DNA from: Magnetococcales bacterium
GTDB lineage: Bacteria > Pseudomonadota > Magnetococcia > Magnetococcales > UBA8363
Direction: 5' to 3'
Length of the DNA stretch: 64,000 nt
Assembly (NCBI GenBank): GCA_015232865.1
Contig: JADFYU010000001.1
Coordinates: 62,001 to 126,000 of the forward strand
The notes beneath the pieces were generated by a model that worked only from the letters and a program-made list of their open reading frames with translations, was not told where the DNA came from and ran no database searches. The translations under genes and the position numbers were made by a program. Of this stretch, positions 54,760-62,705 are shown piece after piece (positions within the stretch are counted from its first letter, which is position 1; every line of letters starts with the position of its first letter).

Positions 54760-54789
54760 GCTTGCAAACGGCCAACTGCCGAATCTAGG
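54760..54789 (+). repeat. solo end of the MITE family
   Basis: GCTTGC then CCAACTGCCGAATCTAGG matches the right end of the 59 kb element (GCTTACG...CCAACTGCCGAATCTAGG) with an exact 18-base core. No left end is present because nfo lies immediately upstream, so it is a truncated copy or an independently placed end. Confidence 0.6.
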
Positions 54790-54795
54790 GTAATA

Positions 54796-55599
54796 TCAGT
54801 TTTTTTCCGGGTGCAGGCGGTCCAGCCGCAGCCGTTGTCGATGGTCGAACAGTCGTCTTGTACCCAGCCATACGGCTATAATTGATCCAAAACCAGCGCC
54901 GGCCGTCACCATGAACATGATCAATATTTGGTAATGCACCGCAACGTCCGGTGCGTTGCCTGCCAGAATCTGTCCGGTCATCATGCCGGGAATGCTGACC
55001 AATCCAGCAGCGGCCATGGCATTGATGGTGGGAATCATGCTGGTTTTGAGGGCGGCCTTGCGAATGGGCAAAATAGCCTGTTGCCAAGTCTGTCCCATTA
55101 ACAGGCGTGCTTCAATCATTCCCCGTCCTCGCCAAGTCTCGCGAGTCAGTTGGTCCAGTCCCAAGGCGATACTGTTCATGGTATTCCCCAGCATCATCCC
55201 CAAAAGAGGAATCGCATATTGCGGGGTATACCAAGGTGTTGGAGCAATAACCAGTTGCAGGACCAGAACCGTAATGACAAAAGAGGAGCAAAACATGGAC
55301 GTTGCCCCAATGCCGAATCCCCAAATTCCTGAATAGCGTCGTCCTTGCCGCGCCATGACTTCCCAGCCGGCAATAGTCAGCATGATAAAAGAAAGAAAGC
55401 CGATCCAGCCTAAATGCACGGTCTCAAACAGGGTTTTCAGGACCAGGCCAATCAAACTGAGTTGGATGACCGTACGGGAGGCGGAGATGAGAATTTTTTG
55501 GCCCAGTGCCAGTTTTTGCACCGTTGCAACCCCAGCTAATAAAATAACCAGTAGAGCCGCAATTCCCAACTCAACAGGGCCGAGTGGAATGACATTCAT
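54796..55599 (-). CDS. fetB: FetB-like ABC transporter permease (UPF0014)
   Basis: A 267-residue inner-membrane protein with about seven spans. Family marks: VQLSLIGLVLKTLF, PLLGMMLGNTMNSIALGLD, RGMIEARLLMGQTWQQA and the SIPGMMTGQILAGN segment. In E. coli FetAB exports iron and relieves iron-driven oxidative stress. It overlaps fetA by four bases (ATGA on the minus strand). Iron export would matter in an iron-accumulating organism, which is inference. Confidence 0.82.
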   Translation of the reverse strand: MNVIPLGPVELGIAALLVILLAGVATVQKLALGQKILISASRTVIQLSLIGLVLKTLFETVHLGWIGFLSFIMLTIAGWEVMARQGRRYSGIWGFGIGATSMFCSSFVITVLVLQLVIAPTPWYTPQYAIPLLGMMLGNTMNSIALGLDQLTRETWRGRGMIEARLLMGQTWQQAILPIRKAALKTSMIPTINAMAAAGLVSIPGMMTGQILAGNAPDVAVHYQILIMFMVTAGAGFGSIIAVWLGTRRLFDHRQRLRLDRLHPEKN

Positions 55600-56204
55600 A
55601 GAGGAATCTCCTGAATTTGATCGTCTTCGATATGAATGTGTCGATGGCCAATGCGCTTAATCTGCAAAGGGTCGTGGCTGACCCAGAGAATCGGAGCTTT
55701 TTTCGTTTGTCCATAGTTTAAAATCAAGGATTCCACCCGTCGTGTCGTATCCGGGTCCAGGTTGGCGGTCGGTTCATCCAAAAGCAGGGCCAATGGTTTG
55801 TTGGCCAATAATCTGGCAATGGACATTCTCTGCTTTTCCCCGGTAGACATTCGAAATGTCTGCCAGTTCAACGACTCAATTGGTAGTTTGAGTGCCTCCA
55901 AAAAAGGTGCGGCCGCTTTTGTGTCGAAAAAATGATCCGATACAATGTCGCTCCACCAGTAACTCTCCGACAGAATCAAGCCAATTTTTTTCCGCCACAA
56001 CGGAGCAGGAATGGAATCCATGCTTTGATCGTTGAACCAAATTGCTCCCTGATGTGGGTCCAAATCGGCTATTGCGCGCAGCAAAAGTGTTTTTCCGGTC
56101 CCGGATTGTCCGCTTAAACAGAGAACCTCTCCCGCAGCAATGGAAAAGGAGAAGAGAGGGCCGGCAGCCATTTTTAGTTCGATTATTTTTAACAAATTGG
56201 ACAT
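55596..56204 (-). CDS. fetA: FetA-like ABC transporter ATP-binding protein
   Basis: A 202-residue ATPase. Walker A is SGQSGTGKTLLLRA, the signature reads RMSTGEKQRMSIARLL (STGEK for LSGGQ), Walker B is ALLLDEPTANLD and the switch His is in LWVSHDPLQ. It precedes and overlaps fetB. Length and pairing match FetA. Substrate iron is inferred from FetB similarity. Confidence 0.82.
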   Translation of the reverse strand: MSNLLKIIELKMAAGPLFSFSIAAGEVLCLSGQSGTGKTLLLRAIADLDPHQGAIWFNDQSMDSIPAPLWRKKIGLILSESYWWSDIVSDHFFDTKAAAPFLEALKLPIESLNWQTFRMSTGEKQRMSIARLLANKPLALLLDEPTANLDPDTTRRVESLILNYGQTKKAPILWVSHDPLQIKRIGHRHIHIEDDQIQEIPL

Positions 56205-56707
56205 GTAGTTCTCATTTCGAGATTAAACGTGGGTGTGCATAGGATATTAATGAAATCTTCAAGAAGCATAATCCATAAATACAAAATTGGCAAATATCTC
56301 GATAAAACATAATGATGAGAAGAAAGTCATAAATCAGCATTTTAAATAGTGTACTATAAATTACTGTAAGTTAAAAACATTAATGTAACATTTTCTTAAC
56401 ATAAAAAAATATACAACAAAATCAAATATTTAAAAAAAAGTTCCCAATCGTGAAATTAATTGTTTACAAGGACATTGTTACAAGTGTATTATTCTCATCA
56501 GTTGCAAATTGTTGATCGGCAAGAAGCATTTGAAAAAAGAATAAAAGTAAAAAAAAATACGACAAATCAAATGATTTTTTTTGCAGAATTTAGGTGTAAA
56601 ATTTGTATTGAGTCATTTTCAAGGCTCATTATTTAAATTTTGTTAACAAACCGTGTTCATTTTGAACAACCCACCCCCTATTTTCTTTTGTAAGGAGAAC
56701 CGAGCAT
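56205..56707. other. AT-rich divergent intergenic region upstream of fetAB and phoU-like/pit
   Basis: About 500 bases, much richer in A and T than the neighbouring genes, with long A and T tracts. No open frame with a ribosome-binding site was found. It must hold promoters for both directions. A set of 11-bp spaced hexamers is noted separately at 56375-56402. The composition alone could reflect bent promoter DNA, binding by a nucleoid protein, or an old insertion. Confidence 0.5.
56375..56402 (+). promoter_or_regulatory. three 11-bp spaced hexamers, possible PhoB-type box
   Basis: AAACAT (56375), TAACAT (56386) and TAACAT (56397) recur with exactly 11-bp spacing, one helical turn. PhoB boxes are direct repeats with 11-bp spacing around TGTCA-like cores; the core here is only partly similar. 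The position upstream of phosphate transport genes is suggestive, but about 300 bases lie between. Confidence 0.3.
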
Positions 56708-57388
56708 ATGGTTAGCTCAAACCCACTCTCCAACTTGTTTGGAAAGTCACCCTTTAAACCTCTTCAGCAACACATGCGTCAGGCTGTCGAATGTGCTGGG
56801 GAGATCCCAGGAATGTTTGAAGCATTGAACAGCGGAGATCAGGCACGAATCAAAACGATTCAGGCTCGAATTGACGAGTTGGAGAATCAAGCTGACGGGA
56901 CCAAGGATCAGCTTCGCGCTCATCTGCCCAAAAGCCTGTTCATGCCCATTGATCGTCGTGATCTGCTGGAACTGCTCGACCTTCAAGACAACATTGCTGA
57001 CACAGCCCAGGACATTGCCGGTTTGATCTCTGACCGCAACATGGAAGTTCCCGTTGGCATGGCAGAACCGTTGGTCGCATTGGCCAAAGGGTGTGTCGAA
57101 GCGTGTGACAGCGCCGCCAAAATCATCGAAGAGTTGGATGAGTTGGTTGAGATGGGATTTGGTGGACGTGAGTCGACTCGGGTTCTCGAAATGGTTGACG
57201 CTCTGACCGTGACCAAAAAGAAAAATTCAGAAATGACCAAACAGCTGGTTCGCAATCTTTTCAGCCATGAAGATGAAATCAAGCCGGTTTCCGTCGTTCT
57301 GTGGTATCAGATGATTAATTGGATTGGTGATCTGTCAGACGATGCAGAAAAAGTTGGTGGACGTCTGCGCCTTTTGTTGGCCCGATAA
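56708..57388 (+). CDS. PhoU-like (DUF47/TIGR00153) accessory protein of Pit transport
   Basis: A 226-residue all-helical protein of the TIGR00153/DUF47 family. Acidic metal-binding motifs of PhoU-like folds are visible (IDELENQADGTKDQ, DLLELLDLQDNIADTAQD). Such genes nearly always precede pit genes and are thought to regulate or assist Pit. pit begins 42 bases downstream. An AAGGAG ribosome-binding site lies before the ATG. Confidence 0.9.
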   Translation: MVSSNPLSNLFGKSPFKPLQQHMRQAVECAGEIPGMFEALNSGDQARIKTIQARIDELENQADGTKDQLRAHLPKSLFMPIDRRDLLELLDLQDNIADTAQDIAGLISDRNMEVPVGMAEPLVALAKGCVEACDSAAKIIEELDELVEMGFGGRESTRVLEMVDALTVTKKKNSEMTKQLVRNLFSHEDEIKPVSVVLWYQMINWIGDLSDDAEKVGGRLRLLLAR

Positions 57389-57430
57389 ACTAAATTCACT
57401 TTGTCTTAAGAATTATTTGGAGAAAAAAGT

Positions 57431-58702
57431 ATGGAAATTATTCAAGAATCAGGGACAGTTTTTATATCCCTGGCAATTATTTTCGGGTTCTACATGACGT
57501 GGGGTATTGGTGCAAACGACGTTGCCAACGCCATGGGTACATCCGTTGGTTCCGGTGCTGTTACCGTAAAGCAGGCAATTATTATTGCGGCAATCTTTGA
57601 ATTTTTGGGTGCTTTCATTGCTGGTGGCGCGGTTACCAAGACCATTCGTAAGGGAATCATCAATCCCGATTCAATCGCCGGAACACCGGAGATTCTCGTT
57701 TATGGAATGCTGGGTGCCTTGTTGGGTGCGGCGGTTTGGTTGATGATTGCTACCGCTCGCGGTTGGCCTGTCTCCACCACCCACTCCATCGTTGGTGCGT
57801 TGGTTGGTTTTGCCATGGCCGGCATTGGAATGGATGCGGTCAACTGGAGTAAAATCACCAGCATCGTCATGTCCTGGTTGGTTTCCCCATTGATCGGTGG
57901 CGTCATTGCTTTCGTTCTGATGATGAGTATTCGTTCGTTCATTCTCAACACCGACAACCCATTCAGAAAAGCCAAGAGCCTGGGGCCGATATATGTTTTC
58001 CTGGTCGGTTTTATCGTGGTTCTGGTCAGCCTGTTCAAAGGTTTGAAACATCTTAAATTGGAGTTCAGCATCGGTGAGAGCTTCATCATCGCAACCGTTG
58101 CCGGTATTATTGTTGCCTTCGTCGGTAAAGTACTGATCGATCGGGTGCAAATGGATGAGACCGCTGACAAAGAGTTCCATTATGCCAGTGTTGAAAAAGT
58201 GTTCACCCCGATGATGGTCTTCACCGCTTGTGCCATGGCTTTTGCTCACGGTTCCAACGACGTTGCAAACGGAATCGGGCCTTTGGCTGCTGTTGTTTCC
58301 ATCGTTAACTCCGGCGGTCAGGTGGCTCAAAAATCTGCGCTGCCAATCTGGATTCTGGTTCTTGGTGGTGTTGGTATCGTGGTTGGTTTGGCGACCATGG
58401 GCTATAAAGTCATGCAGACCATCGGTACAAAAATTACCGAATTGACTCCGACTCGTGGTTATTGTGCAACCTTGGCTGCAGCTACCACCGTTGTTTTGGC
58501 TTCACGGACCGGCTTGCCAGTTTCGACGACTCATATCGCGGTTGGTGCGGTTATGGGGGTTGGTTTGGCTCGTGGTATCGGTGCCTTGGACCTTCGGGTG
58601 ATCGGGAACATCGTTGTCTCCTGGGTTGTTACGCTGCCAGCGGCAGGTATCGCCTCAGCTCTGACCTTCTTCACCTTGAAAGGTATTTTCGGCGGCGGCT
58701 GA
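57431..58702 (+). CDS. pit: low-affinity inorganic phosphate transporter Pit
   Basis: A 423-residue membrane protein of the PiT (SLC20) family with about ten spans. The two inverted signature motifs are GIGANDVANAMGTSVGSG near the N-terminus and HGSNDVANGIGPLAAVV in the second half; PVSTTHSIVGALVG and PVSTTHIAVGAVMG are the paired second motifs. It transports phosphate, probably as a metal-phosphate complex, with protons. It ends 24 bases before a very strong terminator. Confidence 0.95.
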   Translation: MEIIQESGTVFISLAIIFGFYMTWGIGANDVANAMGTSVGSGAVTVKQAIIIAAIFEFLGAFIAGGAVTKTIRKGIINPDSIAGTPEILVYGMLGALLGAAVWLMIATARGWPVSTTHSIVGALVGFAMAGIGMDAVNWSKITSIVMSWLVSPLIGGVIAFVLMMSIRSFILNTDNPFRKAKSLGPIYVFLVGFIVVLVSLFKGLKHLKLEFSIGESFIIATVAGIIVAFVGKVLIDRVQMDETADKEFHYASVEKVFTPMMVFTACAMAFAHGSNDVANGIGPLAAVVSIVNSGGQVAQKSALPIWILVLGGVGIVVGLATMGYKVMQTIGTKITELTPTRGYCATLAAATTVVLASRTGLPVSTTHIAVGAVMGVGLARGIGALDLRVIGNIVVSWVVTLPAAGIASALTFFTLKGIFGGG

Positions 58703-58725
58703 TTTTATCTCCGCAGTTGAAAGCA

Positions 58726-58763
58726 GTAAAAAAAACCCCAGGTTCTCCTGGGGTTTTTTTTAC
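58726..58763. terminator. very strong terminator after pit
   Basis: A 17-bp perfect stem with loop TTCT: GTAAAAAAAACCCCAGG (58726-58742) and its complement (58747-58763), including A- and T-tracts. It works in either direction by sequence. Confidence 0.95.
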
Positions 58764-58896
58764 ATTGTATCGGCCGGCAGGGTGCACTGACTCGGAGGTG
58801 AATTCCGGTGCGGCTCACCTGAACGCCGATCTTCCAAAGCGATACTTTGATTCCCATGGTCTCATTTCTCTACTGGGTCAATTGCAAAAGCTTCAC

Positions 58897-59239
58897 CCCA
58901 GAAACGGCAGTTAAACGTGTGTGGCTGGTGCAGACATTGGTTTGTCTGGTGAATTGGAAAAAAACGCAGTCACCTGATTGGTGATAAGTCTGTGTTCCGA
59001 AGCAAATCAACATTTTATAGGATAAACCTAGATTCGGCAGTTGTAAGCACGCAATCGGCACAACCTCTTGATTCACCTGGCAAACTAGAAAAAAGTCTCA
59101 TCACCAATAAGGTGACTTCGATTTTTTCTAGTTCACCAGATAAACCAATATGTTGCACCGCTTACGCACTTCCAACTGCCGAATCTAGGATAAACCAATC
59201 TGTTGTGCTGCGATCTTCCAACTGTCGAGTTCCAAAAAC
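58897..59239. mobile_element. older MITE copy C, interrupted by copy B
   Basis: The left arm (58897-59026) starts CCCAGAAACGGCAGTT and aligns with copy A (for example ATTGGTTTGTCTGGTGAA, GATTGGTGATAAG) but with many changes. The right arm (59190-59235 or so) reads ATAAACCAATCTGTTG then CTTCCAACTGTCGAGTTCC, matching the right end of the family. Removing copy B and one ATAAA rejoins the arms into an element of about 170 bp. B therefore appears to have inserted into C. Confidence 0.6.
59027..59189 (+). mobile_element. 163-bp palindromic MITE-like element, copy B
   Basis: It has exact 17-base inverted ends, CCTAGATTCGGCAGTTG at 59027 and its complement ending at 59189, a central palindrome TCACCAATAAGGTGA near 59100-59114, and a 5-bp direct repeat ATAAA on both sides (59022-59026, 59190-59194). 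It is the reverse complement of copy A with 7 differences in 163. No transposase gene is in the window, so it must have been moved by an enzyme encoded elsewhere. Confidence 0.88.
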
Positions 59240-59240
59240 A

Positions 59241-59281
59241 AAAAGGACGATCCCCTCGATTGGTGAGAGGATCGTCCTTTT
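59241..59281. terminator. bidirectional terminator downstream of parA
   Basis: AAAAGGACGATCC (59241-59253) pairs with GGATCGTCCTTTT (59269-59281), with an additional short inner stem. The upstream A-run gives a U-tract for the minus-strand parA transcript, which ends 42 bases away. Confidence 0.88.
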
Positions 59282-59322
59282 CTTACAATCTGTTGCAGAT
59301 GTTTTGGAACCGTTCAGATAGC

Positions 59323-60093
59323 CTATTCTGCTTTTTTATTGGTCGGAATCCGTTTTCCTCGCTGCTGAATCTCTTTCCACAGCCCGCGGAACGAATCCGC
59401 TTCTTGAGATTCTCTGGCATAGGTGAAAATGGGGGATCGTTTGATGCCCATGGCTTCAATAATGGTGGATTCTGGAATGGTATTGCTCAAGAAGATCGGA
59501 TGTTTACTGTGAACACTGTTGGTCACCACCCGATGAATTGGTTTGTTGGGGTTGACCATGTTGAAAAAGGGGATGACCTGAAGTTTTTTTGTCCGTCGTT
59601 TAACCAAAAATTGTACCAATCGGTTGTAGGCCCGCAGCGACAGAGGGGTTGGAATGAGAGGGACCAAGAGTACGTCGGTTACTTTAAAGACATTCTCGGT
59701 AATGGTCGTCAATCCAGGAGGGCAATCGAGAAAGACATGGTCGTAACGATCGCGAATCGGTCGCAAAATGCGCTGGACGCCGTGAATGGGTTTGTCCTCT
59801 TTTTCCAGATATTGATCCAGATTCCGATATGAAATATCTGCGGGGAGCAGATCAAGGTTGGGGTAGCCGGTCATTTTGAGAAGATCGTCAAACTCCGGTT
59901 TTTTGCCAACCAGACTTTTTGCCCCGCCCTTGACTTTGGGTTTGACGCAGAGGTAATAGCTGGTCCCACCCTGGGGATCAAGATCCCAGATCATGGTTCT
60001 TGCACCAGCGGCCGCTGAAAGATATGCCAGGTTGACGGAGGTGGTGGTTTTGCCGACACCGCCCTTGATATTGTAGACGGAATAAATTTTCAT
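59323..60093 (-). CDS. orphan ParA/Soj-family ATPase
   Basis: A 256-residue deviant Walker ATPase: YNIKGGVGKTTTSVNLA (two lysines of the ParA P loop), IWDLDPQGG (Walker A') and VFLDCPPGL (Walker B). No N-terminal DNA-binding domain, so it is of the short Soj type. There is no parB or parS-like site nearby, hence chromosome partition is unlikely. Such orphan ParAs position cell-surface, chemotaxis or carboxysome-like assemblies; the cargo here is unknown. It is monocistronic with its own terminator. Confidence 0.85.
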   Translation of the reverse strand: MKIYSVYNIKGGVGKTTTSVNLAYLSAAAGARTMIWDLDPQGGTSYYLCVKPKVKGGAKSLVGKKPEFDDLLKMTGYPNLDLLPADISYRNLDQYLEKEDKPIHGVQRILRPIRDRYDHVFLDCPPGLTTITENVFKVTDVLLVPLIPTPLSLRAYNRLVQFLVKRRTKKLQVIPFFNMVNPNKPIHRVVTNSVHSKHPIFLSNTIPESTIIEAMGIKRSPIFTYARESQEADSFRGLWKEIQQRGKRIPTNKKAE

Positions 60094-60444
60094 AGAAGCT
60101 ATACTTTCCTTGATTCAAACGTGACCCAATCACAGAATGAGCAAACACCGCCCATTTAATTTACAAACTATAAAGGCTTTGTTCGTTGAAAGAAAGGCGA
60201 TAATGCGACTATTATCCTGGAAAGATCGATTATAAGAGGGGGTAGAGCGCCATCCATTGATTTTCATGATGGATAAATAAAGTGTAAGTCACTGGATTGG
60301 CAGTGATCTTTTCTTGTTATTCGCTGGATTAAGTCAGCAGGTTGTGTGCGGTCGGTCGCTTTTTCCGGCTTTATTTGTTTTGATCTGGTTTTGTCGGGCG
60401 AAGTAGCGACCTTGTGTTTATATTTACTTGGGAGAGTTGTTTCC
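60094..60444. other. divergent gap between parA and the RnfH-like gene
   Basis: About 350 bases with no supported gene. An open frame runs into the RnfH-like gene from 60346, but it lacks a ribosome-binding site and homologous sequence. Both divergent promoters should lie here; I cannot pick out a convincing pair of hexamers. Confidence 0.4.
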
Positions 60445-60945
60445 ATGAAGATAGCCGTAGCCTACGCCGAAGCAAGCAAACAGGTGGTGTTGAATGTCGA
60501 TTTGAATGAAGGGGAGACCGTGCTGGATGCGGTCAACAAATCCGGGATGTTGAATAAATTTCCCAACATCAACCTGGAGAGTTGCAAACTGGGAATTTGG
60601 GGAAAAATAGTCGAGGCTGATCGTGTTTTAACAGAGGGCGAACGGGTGGAGATCTACCGACCGGCTCTCGGAAAGCCGGTGAAAAAGAGCCGTCCGGCTA
60701 AAGCTCCGGCTGTTGCAAACAAAGAGAGTGTTGCGTCGGACCCATCAAAAGCGGATAAAATGGCCGCCATAAAAGCCAAGGTTGCGGCGGCCAAAGCCAA
60801 AAAGGCCGGTACGACAACGGCTGAATCGGAGCCTGTCGCTGTTGTCTCCGGCAGCGAGGCCGAAGAGAAGGCGGCCAAGATTGCCGCCATAAAAGCCAAG
60901 GTAGCGGCGGCCAAAGCGCGCAAGGCTGCGGCGTCTCAGTCGTAG
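60445..60945 (+). CDS. RnfH-like ubiquitin-fold protein with duplicated Ala/Lys tail
   Basis: A 166-residue protein. Residues 1-85 match the RnfH family (IAVAYAEASKQVVLNVDLNEG, ESCKLGIWGKIVEAD, GERVEIYRPAL), a beta-grasp fold found near rnf genes or ratA in other bacteria. The remaining 80 residues carry two copies of AAIKAKVAAAKA(K/R)KA, encoded by a 120-bp period (60763 and 60883, 35 bases with one mismatch). Similar Ala/Lys repeats occur at the end of RnfC. No rnf operon lies here. ATG at 60445 follows GGGAGAG. Confidence 0.75.
   Translation: MKIAVAYAEASKQVVLNVDLNEGETVLDAVNKSGMLNKFPNINLESCKLGIWGKIVEADRVLTEGERVEIYRPALGKPVKKSRPAKAPAVANKESVASDPSKADKMAAIKAKVAAAKAKKAGTTTAESEPVAVVSGSEAEEKAAKIAAIKAKVAAAKARKAAASQS
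60763..60918 (+). repeat. duplicated Ala/Lys-coding segment in the RnfH-like gene
   Basis: GCCGCCATAAAAGCCAAGGT begins at 60763 and again at 60883, spaced exactly 120 bp (40 codons). About 35 bases match with one change, which suggests a recent internal duplication kept in frame. Confidence 0.8.
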
Positions 60946-60992
60946 GCTGTTGGTTTTTTTTTTTTTGACGAATCGTTCTCTGTTGGCTGGGA

Positions 60993-61757
60993 TTGACCTC
61001 TTCAGTGTCTCGTTTTCAACTGATTCTCGAATATGACGGCAGTCTGTTTTGGGGCTGGCAGATACAGCCGGCCGGTTTGACGGTTCAGGGCGTTCTGGAG
61101 TCGGCTCTGGCTCGACTTTTTGGTCGGCCCATCACCTTGATCGGTGCTGGGCGTACCGATTCCGGCGTTCATGCGACGGCTCAGGTTGCTCACTTCGATA
61201 CACCTGTGGATCGTCCTGAAAGAGAAATAGTCCGGGCCTTGAACGCCTTGACTCCCGATGGGGTGTCGATCTTGTCGGCAAAACGGGTTTCCGCAGAATT
61301 TCATGCCCGCTATTCGGCCTGTTATCGGGAGTACCAATACCGGATTTTTCTCCGGCAAGAGCCGCCTGCACTGGATCGAAACCGGGTCTGGCACCATCCG
61401 CGATCGTTGGATGTGGCTGCTATGCAAAAGGCCGGCTCCTATCTGGTGGGCACCCATGATTTTTCAGCCTTCAGAGCCGCCTCCTGTTCGGCTCCCAATC
61501 CGGTCCGAACCCTTTCGAAATTACAGTGGCAGATGGAGGCGGATGGCTACACCCTGGTTCTTACGGTCGGGGCCAACGCTTTTTTGTACCATATGGTTCG
61601 CAATCTGGTCGGGAGCCTGGTCAAGGTCGGGTTGGGTAGTTGGCCGCCGATTCGTATCCATGAGATCTTGCACAGCCGGGATCGAACGCAAGCCGGACCC
61701 ATGGCACCGGCTTGCGGGCTTTTTCTGACCAAGGTTTCCTATCCAAACCCGATTTAG
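60993..61757 (+). CDS. truA: tRNA pseudouridine(38-40) synthase TruA
   Basis: Forms pseudouridine at positions 38-40 of the anticodon arm. The 254 residues carry the catalytic Asp in GRTDSGVHATAQ, YDGSLFWGWQIQP near the start, YREYQYRI, and FLYHMVRNLVGSLVKVGLG towards the end. Start is TTG at 60993 or GTG at 61005; no ATG fits. It follows the RnfH-like gene by 47 bases and precedes the exchanger gene by about 55. Confidence 0.95.
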   Translation: MTSSVSRFQLILEYDGSLFWGWQIQPAGLTVQGVLESALARLFGRPITLIGAGRTDSGVHATAQVAHFDTPVDRPEREIVRALNALTPDGVSILSAKRVSAEFHARYSACYREYQYRIFLRQEPPALDRNRVWHHPRSLDVAAMQKAGSYLVGTHDFSAFRAASCSAPNPVRTLSKLQWQMEADGYTLVLTVGANAFLYHMVRNLVGSLVKVGLGSWPPIRIHEILHSRDRTQAGPMAPACGLFLTKVSYPNPI

Positions 61758-61811
61758 CACACTTCCAGAACAATGCATTGTTTTTTCACCTTTTTTGATA
61801 GGGACCATCAG

Positions 61812-62648
61812 ATGAGCCGTTTTATCAAAGAATCCGTTCAGGTTCTCGACCTGATTTCCTGGGTTTTGACTGCCCTTTTTTTCTGTGGATCAGCGGTCTA
61901 TTTCGGAGGAGATCTTTTTAACTCATTTTTGGGTGCCATGGGTGTGGTTTTGATCATGTTTTTGGTGGGAACCTCTGTTGAGGTCATCATTGAGACCATG
62001 AAAAATGTTCCGGGAATCGGCACCTTGACCGGATTTTTGACCAATGGACCGGAGGCGTTGGTGGTCATCGTCGGGTTGATCGGTGGAGACATCCTGTTTG
62101 CTTCGTCTACCCCGCTGGGGTCCAATTTCATGAACCCCATGCTACTGATGATTGCCGCCTTGTTGGCCAAAAGAATGGGGGCGGTATGGAAGGTCTGTCC
62201 GATCTATTTTTCCATTTCCATGTTGGTCACGATTGTTTTGGCAGGCGGTTTTTATTTAATTCAGGAAGGGGATTATTGGCTTTGGCTTGCGATTCTCCTT
62301 CCGACCTCCGTTTTGCTCTTTTTTAAACGGCCTCCTGAGGCGAACAACGAGCAGGATGAGGATCTGTCTATTGCCAAGATCTGGCTGTGGCCTGCGGCAG
62401 TGGTTTTGGTGGTTTCAGGATATTTTTTGGACCCGGTTGTCGGATATGCCTCCGACTCCTCTCAGGTGCCAAAAGGGGTGATCGGCTTTGTCGTTTTGTC
62501 CATTCTGACCAGTTGGCCGGAATTCAAATCGGTTCTGGCCCTGTTGCGTCGGGATATGGCTTTGGCGTCGGTGTTGAATATCGTCGTCAGCAATCTGACC
62601 AATCTTTGGCTGGCTTCTGGAGGTGTTGTGATATACTTGCTTCTGTAG
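61812..62648 (+). CDS. small CaCA-type cation exchanger
   Basis: A 278-residue membrane protein with about eight to nine spans. It shows both alpha repeats of the Ca2+/cation antiporter superfamily: LTNGPEALVVIVGL with TPLGSNFMNPML, and ILTSWPEFKSVLALL with LNIVVSNLTNLWL, each with the key Pro-Glu. It is shorter than typical YrbG (about 325). Ion specificity is unknown; Na+/Ca2+ or H+ exchange is the family role. ATG at 61812 is preferred over an in-frame start 13 codons upstream. Confidence 0.75.
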   Translation: MSRFIKESVQVLDLISWVLTALFFCGSAVYFGGDLFNSFLGAMGVVLIMFLVGTSVEVIIETMKNVPGIGTLTGFLTNGPEALVVIVGLIGGDILFASSTPLGSNFMNPMLLMIAALLAKRMGAVWKVCPIYFSISMLVTIVLAGGFYLIQEGDYWLWLAILLPTSVLLFFKRPPEANNEQDEDLSIAKIWLWPAAVVLVVSGYFLDPVVGYASDSSQVPKGVIGFVVLSILTSWPEFKSVLALLRRDMALASVLNIVVSNLTNLWLASGGVVIYLLL

Positions 62649-62705
62649 AAAACAAGGGTGTTCCACAGGAGTCCGAATCTGGGACAATGGGTTTGGGGTG
62701 ATGGA

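Noticed and set aside
58992..59321. Possible small gene sharing a peptide with the frame 28590-28841 on the other strand
   Set aside because: The shared peptide is only the translation of the MITE; frames differ outside it and there is no ribosome-binding site.
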